Positions 1 through 6,494 of a DNA stretch of 11,417 bases are shown here, piece after piece. The translations under genes and the position numbers were made by a program. The number at the start of each line of letters is the position of its first letter. Within the stretch, counting starts at the first letter, position 1. This DNA comes from JAMIFV01 sp035906055 (GTDB taxonomy: Bacteria > Pseudomonadota > Alphaproteobacteria > Rickettsiales > JABCZZ01): assembly GCA_035906055.1 (NCBI GenBank), contig JAMIFV010000062.1:1-11417 (forward strand), in the 5' to 3' direction. The notes beneath the pieces were generated by a model, which had not been told where the DNA came from, ran no database searches, and saw only the letters and a list, made by a program, of their open reading frames with translations.

Positions 1-159
1 CAGTTGCCGCAAACGCATGAAGAACCGTATTGCCGTGTTCGCCTGAATGCCAAGAACCTGTCCAGCGGCGCGGGCCGTCGTGCCGGATACAAAATACTCT
101 ATCAGACGAGCTTGCTGGTGGGAACTTAAGCGACTTTTTCGAACATACATCGTAGCCAT
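1..159 (-). CDS. IS1595-family transposase, N-terminal fragment (truncated by window)
   Basis: The first 53 codons of a transposase that runs off the left edge. The visible protein begins MATMYVRKSRLS, continues with a stretch containing RLIEYFVSGTTARAAG, and then has a helix like FFMRLRQL. This pattern of a basic start, an 'xLIExFVxGTTARxAA' helix and an 'xxFFxRLR' helix is the N-terminal DNA-binding region of ISXO2-like (IS1595) transposases. The catalytic domain is not in view, so I cannot say whether the gene is intact. The ATG at 157-159 is used; a second ATG at 148-150 would give MYVRKSR and is equally plausible. Confidence 0.8.
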   Translation of the reverse strand, partial: MATMYVRKSRLSSHQQARLIEYFVSGTTARAAGQVLGIQANTAIRFFMRLRQL

Positions 160-197
160 TCTTAAACCTTTTCTTAGGTCTTAGCTACTTCAGCCCC
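1..197 (-). mobile_element. End of an IS1595-family insertion sequence, cut by the window edge
   Basis: The minus strand carries the 5' part of an IS1595-type transposase. Between its start and about position 197 lies a short leader ending, read on the minus strand, with GGGGCTGAAGTAGC (184-197). A G-rich terminus of this sort suits an IS1595 inverted repeat, so I place the element edge at about 197. The family usually makes 8-bp target duplications; the neighbouring bases AAAAGAAA (198-205) would be the copy here, but the other end is outside the window, so this cannot be tested. The edge position is inferred. Confidence 0.6.
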
Positions 198-212
198 AAA
201 AGAAAATAATTC

Positions 213-1211
213 ATGACAGGTGAAGATAAAGATAGAAAAGAAGCGCTCCGGTATCTTGAAGAAGTACGCCAAGCCCTCGTGAAAAGCGGAGTGCGCATGA
301 GCAGGGCCTATAAGCCCGACCCCTGCGCCATTGAGCAAGCGTGCCTCAAATCGACTTCGGACAGGCCGCAAGACACCAAGGTACTCTATCTTACGCGTTT
401 CATACAGGCGGCAGCAATGACCGCCAGCAAATTACCCGTGCCCACATCGCCGCCGAAGGAGGAATATTATCCCCACATCGTGGACGCGCTTATGGACGAC
501 CTCGAAAAGAATCTCAAAGTGCTGCCAACGAAATACAGGCCCCATGATATTGTCTCCAATACCATACGTTTCGGCGCTATCGCGCCGAAGCTTGTGGATG
601 ACTTTTCCAATCTCGTTCCTGTCAAAGAGATCGCGCTTGTCTTCAAGGATAGGAAACATCCGGAGCATTATCTGCAAAAACTGAAGGATACTTTTGAAAA
701 GCTCCGCCAAGATCCGGACAACGCACTCTATACGGATGATAGGTTGCTGTGCGAAGCTGTAAAGGCCATTCAAGGTGTCAGGCCAAGCGCAAAAGCCGCA
801 CACAACACAGCCGCAGATACCGTTGTTACCCATAAGCAGAAGAAGCCCCTCCCGGACGCCTTAGTACGCCGTTGGTTGCAAGAGGCGGGCCTGCTCCCCA
901 TAGAACCAGCCGCAGTCAATACGCCGCGGACGAGAAATCCGCCGGGCACTGCTGGAGTCAACCGCATATCTGACTGGCGGGCCAGGGTGGGCCTTCCCCC
1001 CATAGAACCAAGACCAGCTGCAGATCCACCCGCGCAACGGCAAGACCCTTCTGCCATCCTGCAAACATTTTTGAGCAATAGTCCCGAAGAACCGTGCGTC
1101 ATCGCTGAAAGAGTTAACACAGCGCTGGGCGAGGATAGCCGCCATGTGGTGACCGGATGGGGGGACAAAGTGACAGGGAAAGGCGGAGAACCCAAGGACA
1201 AAGGCAGATAA
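213..1211 (+). CDS. Hypothetical protein with duplicated GLxPIEP motif
   Basis: I do not recognise this 332-residue protein. It has no signal peptide or membrane segment and is likely cytoplasmic or exported by a non-classical route. Residues 1-190 are rich in charged residues and probably helical. From about residue 195 it becomes rich in Pro, Ala and Arg and looks disordered. Within that tail a W-x5-G-L-x-P-I-E-P unit occurs twice (Trp220 and Trp254), exactly 34 residues apart. The frame has a TAA at 207-209, so 213 is the first possible start, but no good ribosome binding site precedes it. The IS1595 end lies only about 15 nt upstream, so the original 5' end and promoter may have been removed by the insertion. 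Function is unknown. The long open frame and internal protein repeat support it being real coding sequence. Confidence 0.65.
   Translation: MTGEDKDRKEALRYLEEVRQALVKSGVRMSRAYKPDPCAIEQACLKSTSDRPQDTKVLYLTRFIQAAAMTASKLPVPTSPPKEEYYPHIVDALMDDLEKNLKVLPTKYRPHDIVSNTIRFGAIAPKLVDDFSNLVPVKEIALVFKDRKHPEHYLQKLKDTFEKLRQDPDNALYTDDRLLCEAVKAIQGVRPSAKAAHNTAADTVVTHKQKKPLPDALVRRWLQEAGLLPIEPAAVNTPRTRNPPGTAGVNRISDWRARVGLPPIEPRPAADPPAQRQDPSAILQTFLSNSPEEPCVIAERVNTALGEDSRHVVTGWGDKVTGKGGEPKDKGR
870..1016 (+). repeat. In-frame tandem motif W-x5-GLxPIEP, two copies
   Basis: Unit one spans 870-914 (VRRW..., then GLLPIEP) and unit two spans 972-1016 (ISDW..., then GLPPIEP). At DNA level 888-908 and 990-1010 differ at only a few of 21 positions. 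The spacing is 102 nt, a whole number of codons, so the repeat was kept as protein. It may be a short linear motif for binding a partner; that is inference. Confidence 0.6.
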
Positions 1212-1282
1212 CCATCTGTTTCTTCGTTGCATTCTCCGCAGCGTATTAACGTTTCCTCAACTTTCGGTAGCTATAGTTTACC

Positions 1283-1297
1283 CATAATCTAATTATG
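1283..1297. promoter_or_regulatory. Palindrome over the regulator start codon, possible operator
   Basis: CATAAT-CTA-ATTATG is a perfect 6+6 bp inverted repeat with a 3-nt spacer. Its last three bases are the ATG at 1295. It lies in the AT-rich 83-nt gap between the hypothetical gene and the response regulator. A symmetric site over the start would suit autoregulation by a dimeric protein. It could also be chance in AT-rich DNA; no second copy was noticed. Confidence 0.3.
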
Positions 1298-2698
1298 GAT
1301 GCTATTGCCATGCCCACCATTCTGATCGTGGACGACGATAAAGTGCAGCGCATGATCTCCACGCGCGCGCTGGAAAAAGTGCCGGGCTATGCGCTCGAAG
1401 AAGCAGGCGACGGCAGGGAAGGCCTTGAGCGCCTGATGAACACGAAACTGCCCTTGCCCGACCTCGTGCTGCTGGACCATTACATGCCCACTATGGACGG
1501 CATGGAGGCGCTCAAAGCCATTCGTGAGTCCTACCCTTCCCTGCCGGTCATCATCGTCACCGCCAATAACGAACTGGACGAAGCGGTGGTGTTCATGCGC
1601 AACGGCGCGTCGGACTTCATCACCAAGCCCTTCACCCCCGAACGCCTGCGCATTTCGGTGGAGCAGCATTTAAAGCTTTCCGCGCTCAGCAACGAAGTGG
1701 CGCGCCTCAGCCGCAAGGAAAAAGGCCGCGGCCAGTTCGCCGACCTTATCGGCCATGATTCCGGCCTGCTGGAATGCGTGACCATGGGCCGCAAGGCCGC
1801 CGCTTCAGACATCTCGGTGCTCATCTCCGGCCAGTCGGGCACGGGTAAGGAGTTATTCGCGCGCGCCATCCACGGCGAAAGCCTGCGTGCGGGCAAAGCG
1901 TTCGTGGCGATCAATTGCGGCGCCATCCCCGAGAACCTCGTGGAGAGCACGTTGTTCGGCCATGAGAAAGGGTCGTTCACCGGCGCCATAGCACGCGAGA
2001 TCGGCAAGTTCCGCGAAGCGGAAGGCGGCACGCTGCTGCTGGACGAAGTGGGCGAGCTCAAGCCGGACATACAGACCAAACTGCTGCGCGTGCTGCAGCA
2101 GAAGGAAGTGCAGCCGGTGGGCGCAGGCAAGGCCGTGCCGGTGAATGTGCGCATCATCTCCGCCACGCACCGCGACCTGGCAGAGGACGTGGCGGCAGGC
2201 AGGTTCAGGGAAGATCTTTATTACCGCCTCAACGTGCTGCCCATCCATATGCCTTCACTTGCGCAACGCAAGCAGGACATCCCCGCCATCGCGCGTCATT
2301 TACTGCAACGCATCTGCGCGTCGGAGCGACGCACCACCCTGCCCGCAGAAGAAAAGGCTTTGCAGTGGCTGCAACAGCAGCCGTGGAACGGTAACGTGCG
2401 CGAACTGGAGAATATGCTTTACCGCGCGGTGGTGCTGGCCAGTAAACCCGCATTGCAGGCGGAAGACCTCATGGCGCTGGCAAGCAGCAGCCCGGGTTCG
2501 CGCCCACGCGTGAGCAACGCGCATTACGTGCCGCTGCTCGATGCGCAGGGCAATGCCAGGACGCTGGAAGCGTTAGAGGGTGACATCATCGAGGCAGCCA
2601 TGCTGCGCTGCAACAACAACGTGGCGGAAGCGGCAAGGATGCTGGATATGGGGCAGTCCACCCTCTACAAGAAACTCTCAGGCAGGAATGCCGCATGA
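1295..2698 (+). CDS. NtrC-family sigma54-dependent response regulator
   Basis: A 467-residue three-domain activator that should open sigma54-RNA polymerase promoters by ATP hydrolysis when phosphorylated. The receiver domain (about 7-125) has the acidic Asp13-Asp15 cluster, phosphoacceptor Asp61 in LLDHYMP, Thr89 and Lys111. The AAA+ domain (about 150-385) has Walker A GQSGTGKE (179-186), the sigma54-contact loop as GSFTGA (226-231; the usual form is GAFTGA), Walker B LLLDE (247-251), ATHRDL (290-295), arginine fingers in FREDLYYRL and sensor II GNVRE (366-370). A Fis-type helix-turn-helix (about 424-463) closes the protein. An alternative start is Met6 (1310), which begins right at the receiver; neither start has a clear ribosome binding site. 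No histidine kinase is in the window. The TGA overlaps the next gene's ATG, so the two are probably co-translated. The target genes are unknown. Confidence 0.95.
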   Translation: MDAIAMPTILIVDDDKVQRMISTRALEKVPGYALEEAGDGREGLERLMNTKLPLPDLVLLDHYMPTMDGMEALKAIRESYPSLPVIIVTANNELDEAVVFMRNGASDFITKPFTPERLRISVEQHLKLSALSNEVARLSRKEKGRGQFADLIGHDSGLLECVTMGRKAAASDISVLISGQSGTGKELFARAIHGESLRAGKAFVAINCGAIPENLVESTLFGHEKGSFTGAIAREIGKFREAEGGTLLLDEVGELKPDIQTKLLRVLQQKEVQPVGAGKAVPVNVRIISATHRDLAEDVAAGRFREDLYYRLNVLPIHMPSLAQRKQDIPAIARHLLQRICASERRTTLPAEEKALQWLQQQPWNGNVRELENMLYRAVVLASKPALQAEDLMALASSSPGSRPRVSNAHYVPLLDAQGNARTLEALEGDIIEAAMLRCNNNVAEAARMLDMGQSTLYKKLSGRNAA

Positions 2699-3651
2699 CA
2701 CAACCGCGCATTTATGTTTCCATCGCCAGCTTCCGCGACCCCGAGTGCCAGCACACGGTGTGCGACCTGTTCATCAAGGCGTCGCATCCGGAGCGTATCT
2801 TCGTAGGCATCTGCTGGCAGGCCGACCGCGAACTGGATAAAGACTGCTTCGTGCACCAGCCGCGCTACCCCCGCAACCTGCGCAACCTGCATTACCGCCC
2901 GGAAGAAAGCAAAGGCGGCTGCTGGGCGCGCGCCGAGGCGCTGCGCATGTGGCAGGGCGAGGACTATATTCTGCAGATCGACGCGCATATGCGCTTCGTG
3001 CCGGGCTGGGATACGCTGATGATCGACGCGCTTGCACGCTGCCCGAGTAAAAAGGCGCTGCTTTCCACCATGCCGCCCAATTACGATCCGCCCGATACAT
3101 TGCAGGATTGCAGCCACGGCATTACGCTTGCGCATGTGAAGCGCCTCGGCACGGCAGACGAACTGCAGCCGCTGCATATCGGCGGGCATTTCCGCCCGGT
3201 GCATCTGACCAACAACCAGCCGGTGCCGGGCGCGTTCTTCATCGGCAATTTCATGTTCGCGCCCGCAGACGCCGTGCAGCAGGTGCCTTTCGATCCGCAT
3301 ATCTATTTCCGTGGGCAGGAACTGGTGTATTCGGCGCGCCTGTGGACGCATGGGTGGGACATCTACCAGCCCGACCGCGTGGTGATCCATCATTACTGGG
3401 GCTCGGTGAGCCGCCCGCCGCTCGGCGGCAAGGCGCATTACAAGGATAAATCAACTGACGCGCTCATCGCGCGCAAACGCGTGCGCCACCTGCTGCGGCT
3501 TGAGCCCACCGACGACGAGGCGGCGCTGGTGGACATCGCCAGATACAGCATGGGCAGCAAACGCTCGCTGGACGCATACTGGAAGTATGCCGGCATCAAC
3601 CTCAGCACCGGTCAGGTCGAGAAAAAAGCCAGCCATGCAGGCTGGGAATAA
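2695..3651 (+). CDS. GlcNAc transferase-like glycosyltransferase (GT60 type)
   Basis: A 318-residue soluble protein resembling the GT60/Pfam 'GlcNAc' glycosyltransferases, whose studied member is the Dictyostelium Skp1 hydroxyproline GlcNAc transferase. It begins with the family-typical IYVSIASFRDPEC (6-18). It has a DxH motif in QIDAHMRF (Asp96, His98), the position of the metal and nucleotide-sugar site, followed by GWD (104-106). Further motifs are GAFFIGNFMF (179-188), VPFDP (197-201), FRGQE (205-209), RLWTHGWD (215-222) and a His-rich IHHYW (231-235). It has no membrane segment or signal, so it would act in the cytoplasm. The acceptor cannot be predicted; a protein or a surface glycan precursor are both possible. 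It overlaps the response regulator by ATGA, implying coupled translation and a regulatory link. Confidence 0.85.
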   Translation: MTQPRIYVSIASFRDPECQHTVCDLFIKASHPERIFVGICWQADRELDKDCFVHQPRYPRNLRNLHYRPEESKGGCWARAEALRMWQGEDYILQIDAHMRFVPGWDTLMIDALARCPSKKALLSTMPPNYDPPDTLQDCSHGITLAHVKRLGTADELQPLHIGGHFRPVHLTNNQPVPGAFFIGNFMFAPADAVQQVPFDPHIYFRGQELVYSARLWTHGWDIYQPDRVVIHHYWGSVSRPPLGGKAHYKDKSTDALIARKRVRHLLRLEPTDDEAALVDIARYSMGSKRSLDAYWKYAGINLSTGQVEKKASHAGWE

Positions 3652-3710
3652 ATTCGCTTTATTTAGCATGCATATGGCACTAACCTGCCCGGATTCAAGC
3701 GAGGTTGCCC

Positions 3711-3872
3711 ATGCGTGTGCCTGTAACCGTAAAAACCTTTTCCCTCATGCTCTGGCTGGCCCTTTCCGCATGCCACAATAACGACAGCCCGGACTGGCTA
3801 AGCAACGCCGCCTCAAGATCCGCTGACCAGGGCGAATGCACGTCCTTCAAGCGCATGAACGGCAAGTGCTGA
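3711..3872 (+). CDS. Small lipoprotein (53 aa)
   Basis: A short gene with good individual signals. GAGG at 3701-3704 sits 6 nt before the ATG. The product starts with a basic MRVPVTVK, then a hydrophobic core TFSLMLWLALSA and a lipobox LSAC with the lipidated Cys at residue 21. The mature part is only about 33 residues, with Cys43 and Cys53 (last residue) able to form a disulfide, and ends FKRMNGKC. It would sit in the inner or outer membrane; Asn at +3 and His at +2 give no classical Asp+2 inner-membrane retention signal. It follows the glycosyltransferase by 59 nt and may share its transcript. No family is recognised. Confidence 0.7.
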   Translation: MRVPVTVKTFSLMLWLALSACHNNDSPDWLSNAASRSADQGECTSFKRMNGKC

Positions 3873-3892
3873 GAAAAACAGCACAATCAATG

Positions 3893-3917
3893 AACCCTCA
3901 TCTTGAAGATGAGGGTT
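3893..3917. repeat. Right-end hairpin of the IS200 element
   Basis: AACCCTCATCT-TGA-AGATGAGGGTT is an 11-bp perfect stem with a 3-nt loop. It contains the tnpA stop codon (3898-3900). TnpA proteins of this family bind such subterminal hairpins as single-stranded DNA. It could also help stop transcripts from the lipoprotein gene on the plus strand, although no long T run follows. Confidence 0.75.
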
Positions 3918-4410
3918 TGATAGACGGCATGAAGGCAGGCGCGGAAGCATCCGGTGCGGGCTGGGGTTCTTCATCCCAGACCTTAAACCCTTCGGATGTA
4001 TCGGCTTGATCTTCTATGTATCTTTTGACCATTTCCTCCGTCACCGCCCCTACCGTGCAGCAAAAGTATCCACGCGACCACAGATGGCTGCCCCAGCAGC
4101 GTTTCTTCAACTCCGGAAACTCACGCAACAGCCGATAGGCACTCTTTCCCTTGAGGTATTGCGCTATCTTGGTGGGTGACATATGGCTCGGCGCACTTAC
4201 CAGAACATGGATATGATTCGACCGCACATTCCCACGCACAACGGTTATCTCCTGCTCACCGCATATCTGGCGTAGCAAGTCCCTTACCCGAAGACCAATA
4301 TCCCCCGTCAGAACCGGATAGCCGTACTTCGTCTTCCACACGTAGTGGTACTTCAACTCCAGTACCGTGTGCGCTCCACGGGCATAGCGGTCTTTGACAT
4401 CAAACAACAT
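3898..4410 (-). CDS. tnpA: IS200/IS605-family transposase TnpA
   Basis: A 170-residue Y1 HUH transposase that cuts and joins single-stranded DNA. The HUH pair is His66 and His68 in NHIHVLVSAP. The catalytic tyrosine is Tyr131 in VKRYIEDQ. Family hallmarks are also present: RGAHTVLELKYH near the start, YLKGKSAYRLL (85-95), and WGSHLWSRGYF (106-116). All active-site residues are present, so the enzyme may be functional. The C-terminus after about residue 140 is a Pro/Ala/Ser-rich tail longer than in many relatives, running into the end hairpin. The start ATG (4408-4410) directly follows a folded leader, so translation is probably low. Confidence 0.92.
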   Translation of the reverse strand: MLFDVKDRYARGAHTVLELKYHYVWKTKYGYPVLTGDIGLRVRDLLRQICGEQEITVVRGNVRSNHIHVLVSAPSHMSPTKIAQYLKGKSAYRLLREFPELKKRCWGSHLWSRGYFCCTVGAVTEEMVKRYIEDQADTSEGFKVWDEEPQPAPDASAPAFMPSIKPSSSR

Positions 4411-4470
4411 CCCAAACCGATACCATAGCCTCTAGCTAAAGGCTATTTCCGCCTAAAGGCGAAGGTTTGG
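4411..4470 (-). promoter_or_regulatory. Folded tnpA leader, probable translation-blocking structure
   Basis: A 7-bp closing stem pairs 4412-4418 (CCAAACC) with 4464-4470 (GGTTTGG). It encloses two hairpins: 4425-4431 with 4440-4446 (ATAGCCT/AGGCTAT, 8-nt loop) and 4450-4453 with 4458-4461 (CGCC/GGCG, loop TAAA). In the tnpA mRNA the final strand reads GGTTTGG and ends one base before the ATG, so the initiation region is held in a stem. IS200 is known to keep its transposase low through a structured leader and an antisense RNA; this fold would do the same. The blocking role is inferred. Confidence 0.6.
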
Positions 4471-4483
4471 AAAATCAATGCCA

Positions 4484-4541
4484 CTTGCCGCTACGCAAGC
4501 GCTGCCACTGCGTATCCGACCATCCCCTGCTTTTTCGCAGG
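4484..4541. repeat. Two further hairpins in the IS200 left-end region
   Basis: CTTGC (4484-4488) pairs with GCAAG (4495-4499), and CCTGC (4526-4530) pairs with GCAGG (4537-4541); both have 6-nt loops. The outer one is best placed to be the left-end recognition hairpin of the IS200 element. Neither is followed by a T run in the direction of the Sel1 gene, so a terminator is less likely. Confidence 0.45.
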
Positions 4542-4565
4542 ACAGAAACATAACAACATGCGCAC

Positions 4566-5630
4566 TCAGCGGTGGGAATGCGGGCTCAGATCATAATGTT
4601 TATGCGGCGTATTGTGATTGGCATCAAACCAGGCCTGCGCTACAGCGTGCGCTTTAGCGACCTCTTCCTTGGAAAGCTTGCTGGCCACTGATGATCGGTA
4701 AAAATGCGCATCGTCGTGTCCGCTTGCTGCCGCAAGGTCGAACCACTTATAGGACTCGATCAGATCGGCCTTTACGCCGCTGCCATCCAGATAGATCTTA
4801 CCCAGATAAAACTGGGCATTGCGATCCCACCCCTTGGCCGCAAGGTTCAGCCATTTATTGGCTTCCTCCAGATTGACCGGCTGGCCGATGCCAATATACG
4901 CCATCAGGCCAAGGCCATATCTGGCCTCGACATTCCCTTTATCCGCAGCGCGTAAGAACCATGATTTCGCCTCGGCCGGATTAATGTCCACCCCCTGCCC
5001 GTCCAGATACATCCTCGCCACGCTGTATTGCGCAATCGCATGCCCGGAATCTGCGGCTTTCAGAAACCACCTGAATGCTTCCGCGGCATCTTTCTTTCCG
5101 GTTACGCCGCTGGCATACGCCATGGCCAGGCTATACTGCGCCTCCGCATCGCCTTTATCCGCTGCTTTTCTCATCAGTTCGACGCCACCCGTCACGTCTT
5201 TGGCAACCCCCTGGCCATTAAGCAGCATGACGCCCATTTTAAACTGGGCTCCGGCATGCCCCTTTCTGGCGGCCACATCAAACGCCCTGTAGGCACGCTT
5301 GAAATCCTGCTTAAACTCATTCGAGCCGGTGGCATAAAGCGAGCCCAGCGCGTAAGACGCTTCCACATGCCCCTGATCAGCAGCGCGCTCGATCCAGGCC
5401 ACGGCTTTTTTGGGATCATGTTGTCCCACCTTTCCCGAAAGCAGCAATGCGCCCAGATTGAACTGGGCATCGGCATCACCTGCTTTCGCCGCCGTTTCCC
5501 ACTCGGTCTGGGCAAGCTTGAAATCACCTTTGTTTGCAGCCTCAAGGCCTTTGGTAAAATCGGCAAAGGCCTGGCCTGATAAGGCAAAAACAAACCAGAG
5601 GGAAACCACAGCATTCACTAAAAACTTCAT
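4566..5630 (-). CDS. Secreted Sel1-repeat (TPR-like) protein
   Basis: A 354-residue exported protein. The N-terminus is a Sec signal (hydrophobic 5-18, likely cleavage after AFA, residue 23). Sel1-like repeats of about 36 residues follow, recognisable by phrases such as DADAQFNLG (52), HVEASYALG (88), HAGAQFKMG (125), DAEAQYSLA (161), HAIAQYSVA (197), NVEARYGLG (233) and DRNAQFYLG (269), then a decayed eighth copy near 306. These stacked helix pairs bind other proteins. The last 16 residues hold five histidines (HNTPHKHYDLSPHSHR), perhaps a metal site. A strong AGGAAGGA (5635-5642) precedes the ATG. It follows the hydrolase gene by 36 nt and probably belongs to the same operon. The IS200 end lies just after its stop, so the native terminator may be lost. 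The exact partner is unknown. Confidence 0.9.
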   Translation of the reverse strand: MKFLVNAVVSLWFVFALSGQAFADFTKGLEAANKGDFKLAQTEWETAAKAGDADAQFNLGALLLSGKVGQHDPKKAVAWIERAADQGHVEASYALGSLYATGSNEFKQDFKRAYRAFDVAARKGHAGAQFKMGVMLLNGQGVAKDVTGGVELMRKAADKGDAEAQYSLAMAYASGVTGKKDAAEAFRWFLKAADSGHAIAQYSVARMYLDGQGVDINPAEAKSWFLRAADKGNVEARYGLGLMAYIGIGQPVNLEEANKWLNLAAKGWDRNAQFYLGKIYLDGSGVKADLIESYKWFDLAAASGHDDAHFYRSSVASKLSKEEVAKAHAVAQAWFDANHNTPHKHYDLSPHSHR

Positions 5631-5666
5631 ATCATCCTTCCTGGACCGAGCGTTATTTCTGAGCTT

Positions 5667-6494
5667 TCAATTCGCGACCGCTTTCGCCAGCAGCTGTGGC
5701 CAAGCCTGCACCCAACAGCATTTATGGTCAAACCCGGCCAATATTTCCATAGTAATGTTTGCACTGGCCGGAAACGCCTTCCGGTATGAATCGTAAATCT
5801 CCGGCGGCATTACAGCGTCGCGTTCGCCGATATAATGGGTTTGCCTCACGCCTGCCAGCGGTTTCCAGTAATCTGCCGGGTTTAACGAACCTGCCAGCCC
5901 AGATATTCCATGAAGCCGTGTCCATGCCCGAATATCCAGATTACCGGCAACGGTAATTACCTGCGAAACATCCGTTCTTTGCGCGGCAACCAGCGCGGCG
6001 ATCGCCCCGCCGCCGGAATAGCCAATCAGCACAATGCGGTTGGCGCGCGCCATATGTTTTAGCCGTGAGACCGCCTCGCTCATCGAGTCAATCACTTCCT
6101 GCGAGAACCGTGACGCAGTCCAGTATTCCCGCCCGCAGGGCCGCAGTTTCAAATCAACATACTGGCAGGGCCGGGCGAGATAGGCCGTATTCACCTGTGT
6201 GTCCAGCATCGCCAGTCTGGCCGCCATGGGATCAAAAGGCGTTGGGTTTTGCGATGGCTGATACCTCGTGGCCCATGCGAAGCCGTCGCCTTCAATATAG
6301 ACATGCATGGCTGCGCTTTGCGCGGAAGGGCCGCGCCACGCCCGCAACGTAAAATGCTTCGTTTCCACATCCAGCGGCGAGAACCCGTTGCGTGCAAGGG
6401 CCGGTTCCATTTCGGCAGCGCGCTGCCCGGCTGTGTGCCCGGTGCATCCGGACAATGTCAGCAGCACGGGGATTGCCAACCAGATGCACCGCAT
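5667..6494 (-). CDS. Lipoprotein alpha/beta hydrolase
   Basis: A 275-residue predicted serine hydrolase attached to the envelope by a lipid anchor. The signal peptide ends with lipobox LSGC (Cys17). The hydrolase fold shows a nucleophile elbow GYSGGG with Ser160, a probable acid Asp226 in GERDAVMP, and a probable base His257 in GFDHKCCW. The oxyanion region may be VYIEGDGFAW (65-74). Cys110 and Cys120 could form a disulfide, as could the CC pair at 259-260. The substrate is unknown; an ester or lipid is typical for the fold. The ATG shares one base with the TGA of the upstream gene (TGATG at 6492-6496), so it is translationally coupled to the membrane protein. Confidence 0.85.
   Translation of the reverse strand: MRCIWLAIPVLLTLSGCTGHTAGQRAAEMEPALARNGFSPLDVETKHFTLRAWRGPSAQSAAMHVYIEGDGFAWATRYQPSQNPTPFDPMAARLAMLDTQVNTAYLARPCQYVDLKLRPCGREYWTASRFSQEVIDSMSEAVSRLKHMARANRIVLIGYSGGGAIAALVAAQRTDVSQVITVAGNLDIRAWTRLHGISGLAGSLNPADYWKPLAGVRQTHYIGERDAVMPPEIYDSYRKAFPASANITMEILAGFDHKCCWVQAWPQLLAKAVAN

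Larger units (their letters stand above)
3893..4560 (-). mobile_element. IS200-type insertion sequence (tnpA only), about 670 bp
   Basis: One tnpA gene flanked by subterminal hairpins rather than inverted repeats is the IS200 layout. The right end (relative to tnpA) is the perfect hairpin at 3893-3917. The left end probably lies just beyond the hairpin at 4526-4541, about 10-25 nt before the Sel1 gene stop. The element then has near the 700-bp size of known IS200 copies, with a leader of about 150 nt, also typical. Exact ends are inferred; such elements insert without target duplication, so no flanking repeat is expected. Confidence 0.75.

Noticed and set aside
1531..2166. Minus-strand open frame of 211 codons inside the response regulator gene
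   Set aside because: It overlies the AAA+ domain, whose motifs are all in the plus frame; low-complexity Ser/Arg composition indicates a shadow.
2741..2760. TGGCAC on the minus strand within the glycosyltransferase gene
   Set aside because: It is in coding sequence with no gene to drive on that strand and no TTGC at the right distance.
2665..3438. Long minus-strand open frame (257 codons) opposite the glycosyltransferase
   Set aside because: The plus strand here encodes a protein with clear GT60 motifs; the antisense frame has no recognisable domain and is rich in His/Arg/Ala as expected for a GC-rich shadow.
5028..5579. Plus-strand open frame of 183 codons opposite the Sel1 gene
   Set aside because: Periodic antisense of the Sel1 repeats; no start signals or domain.
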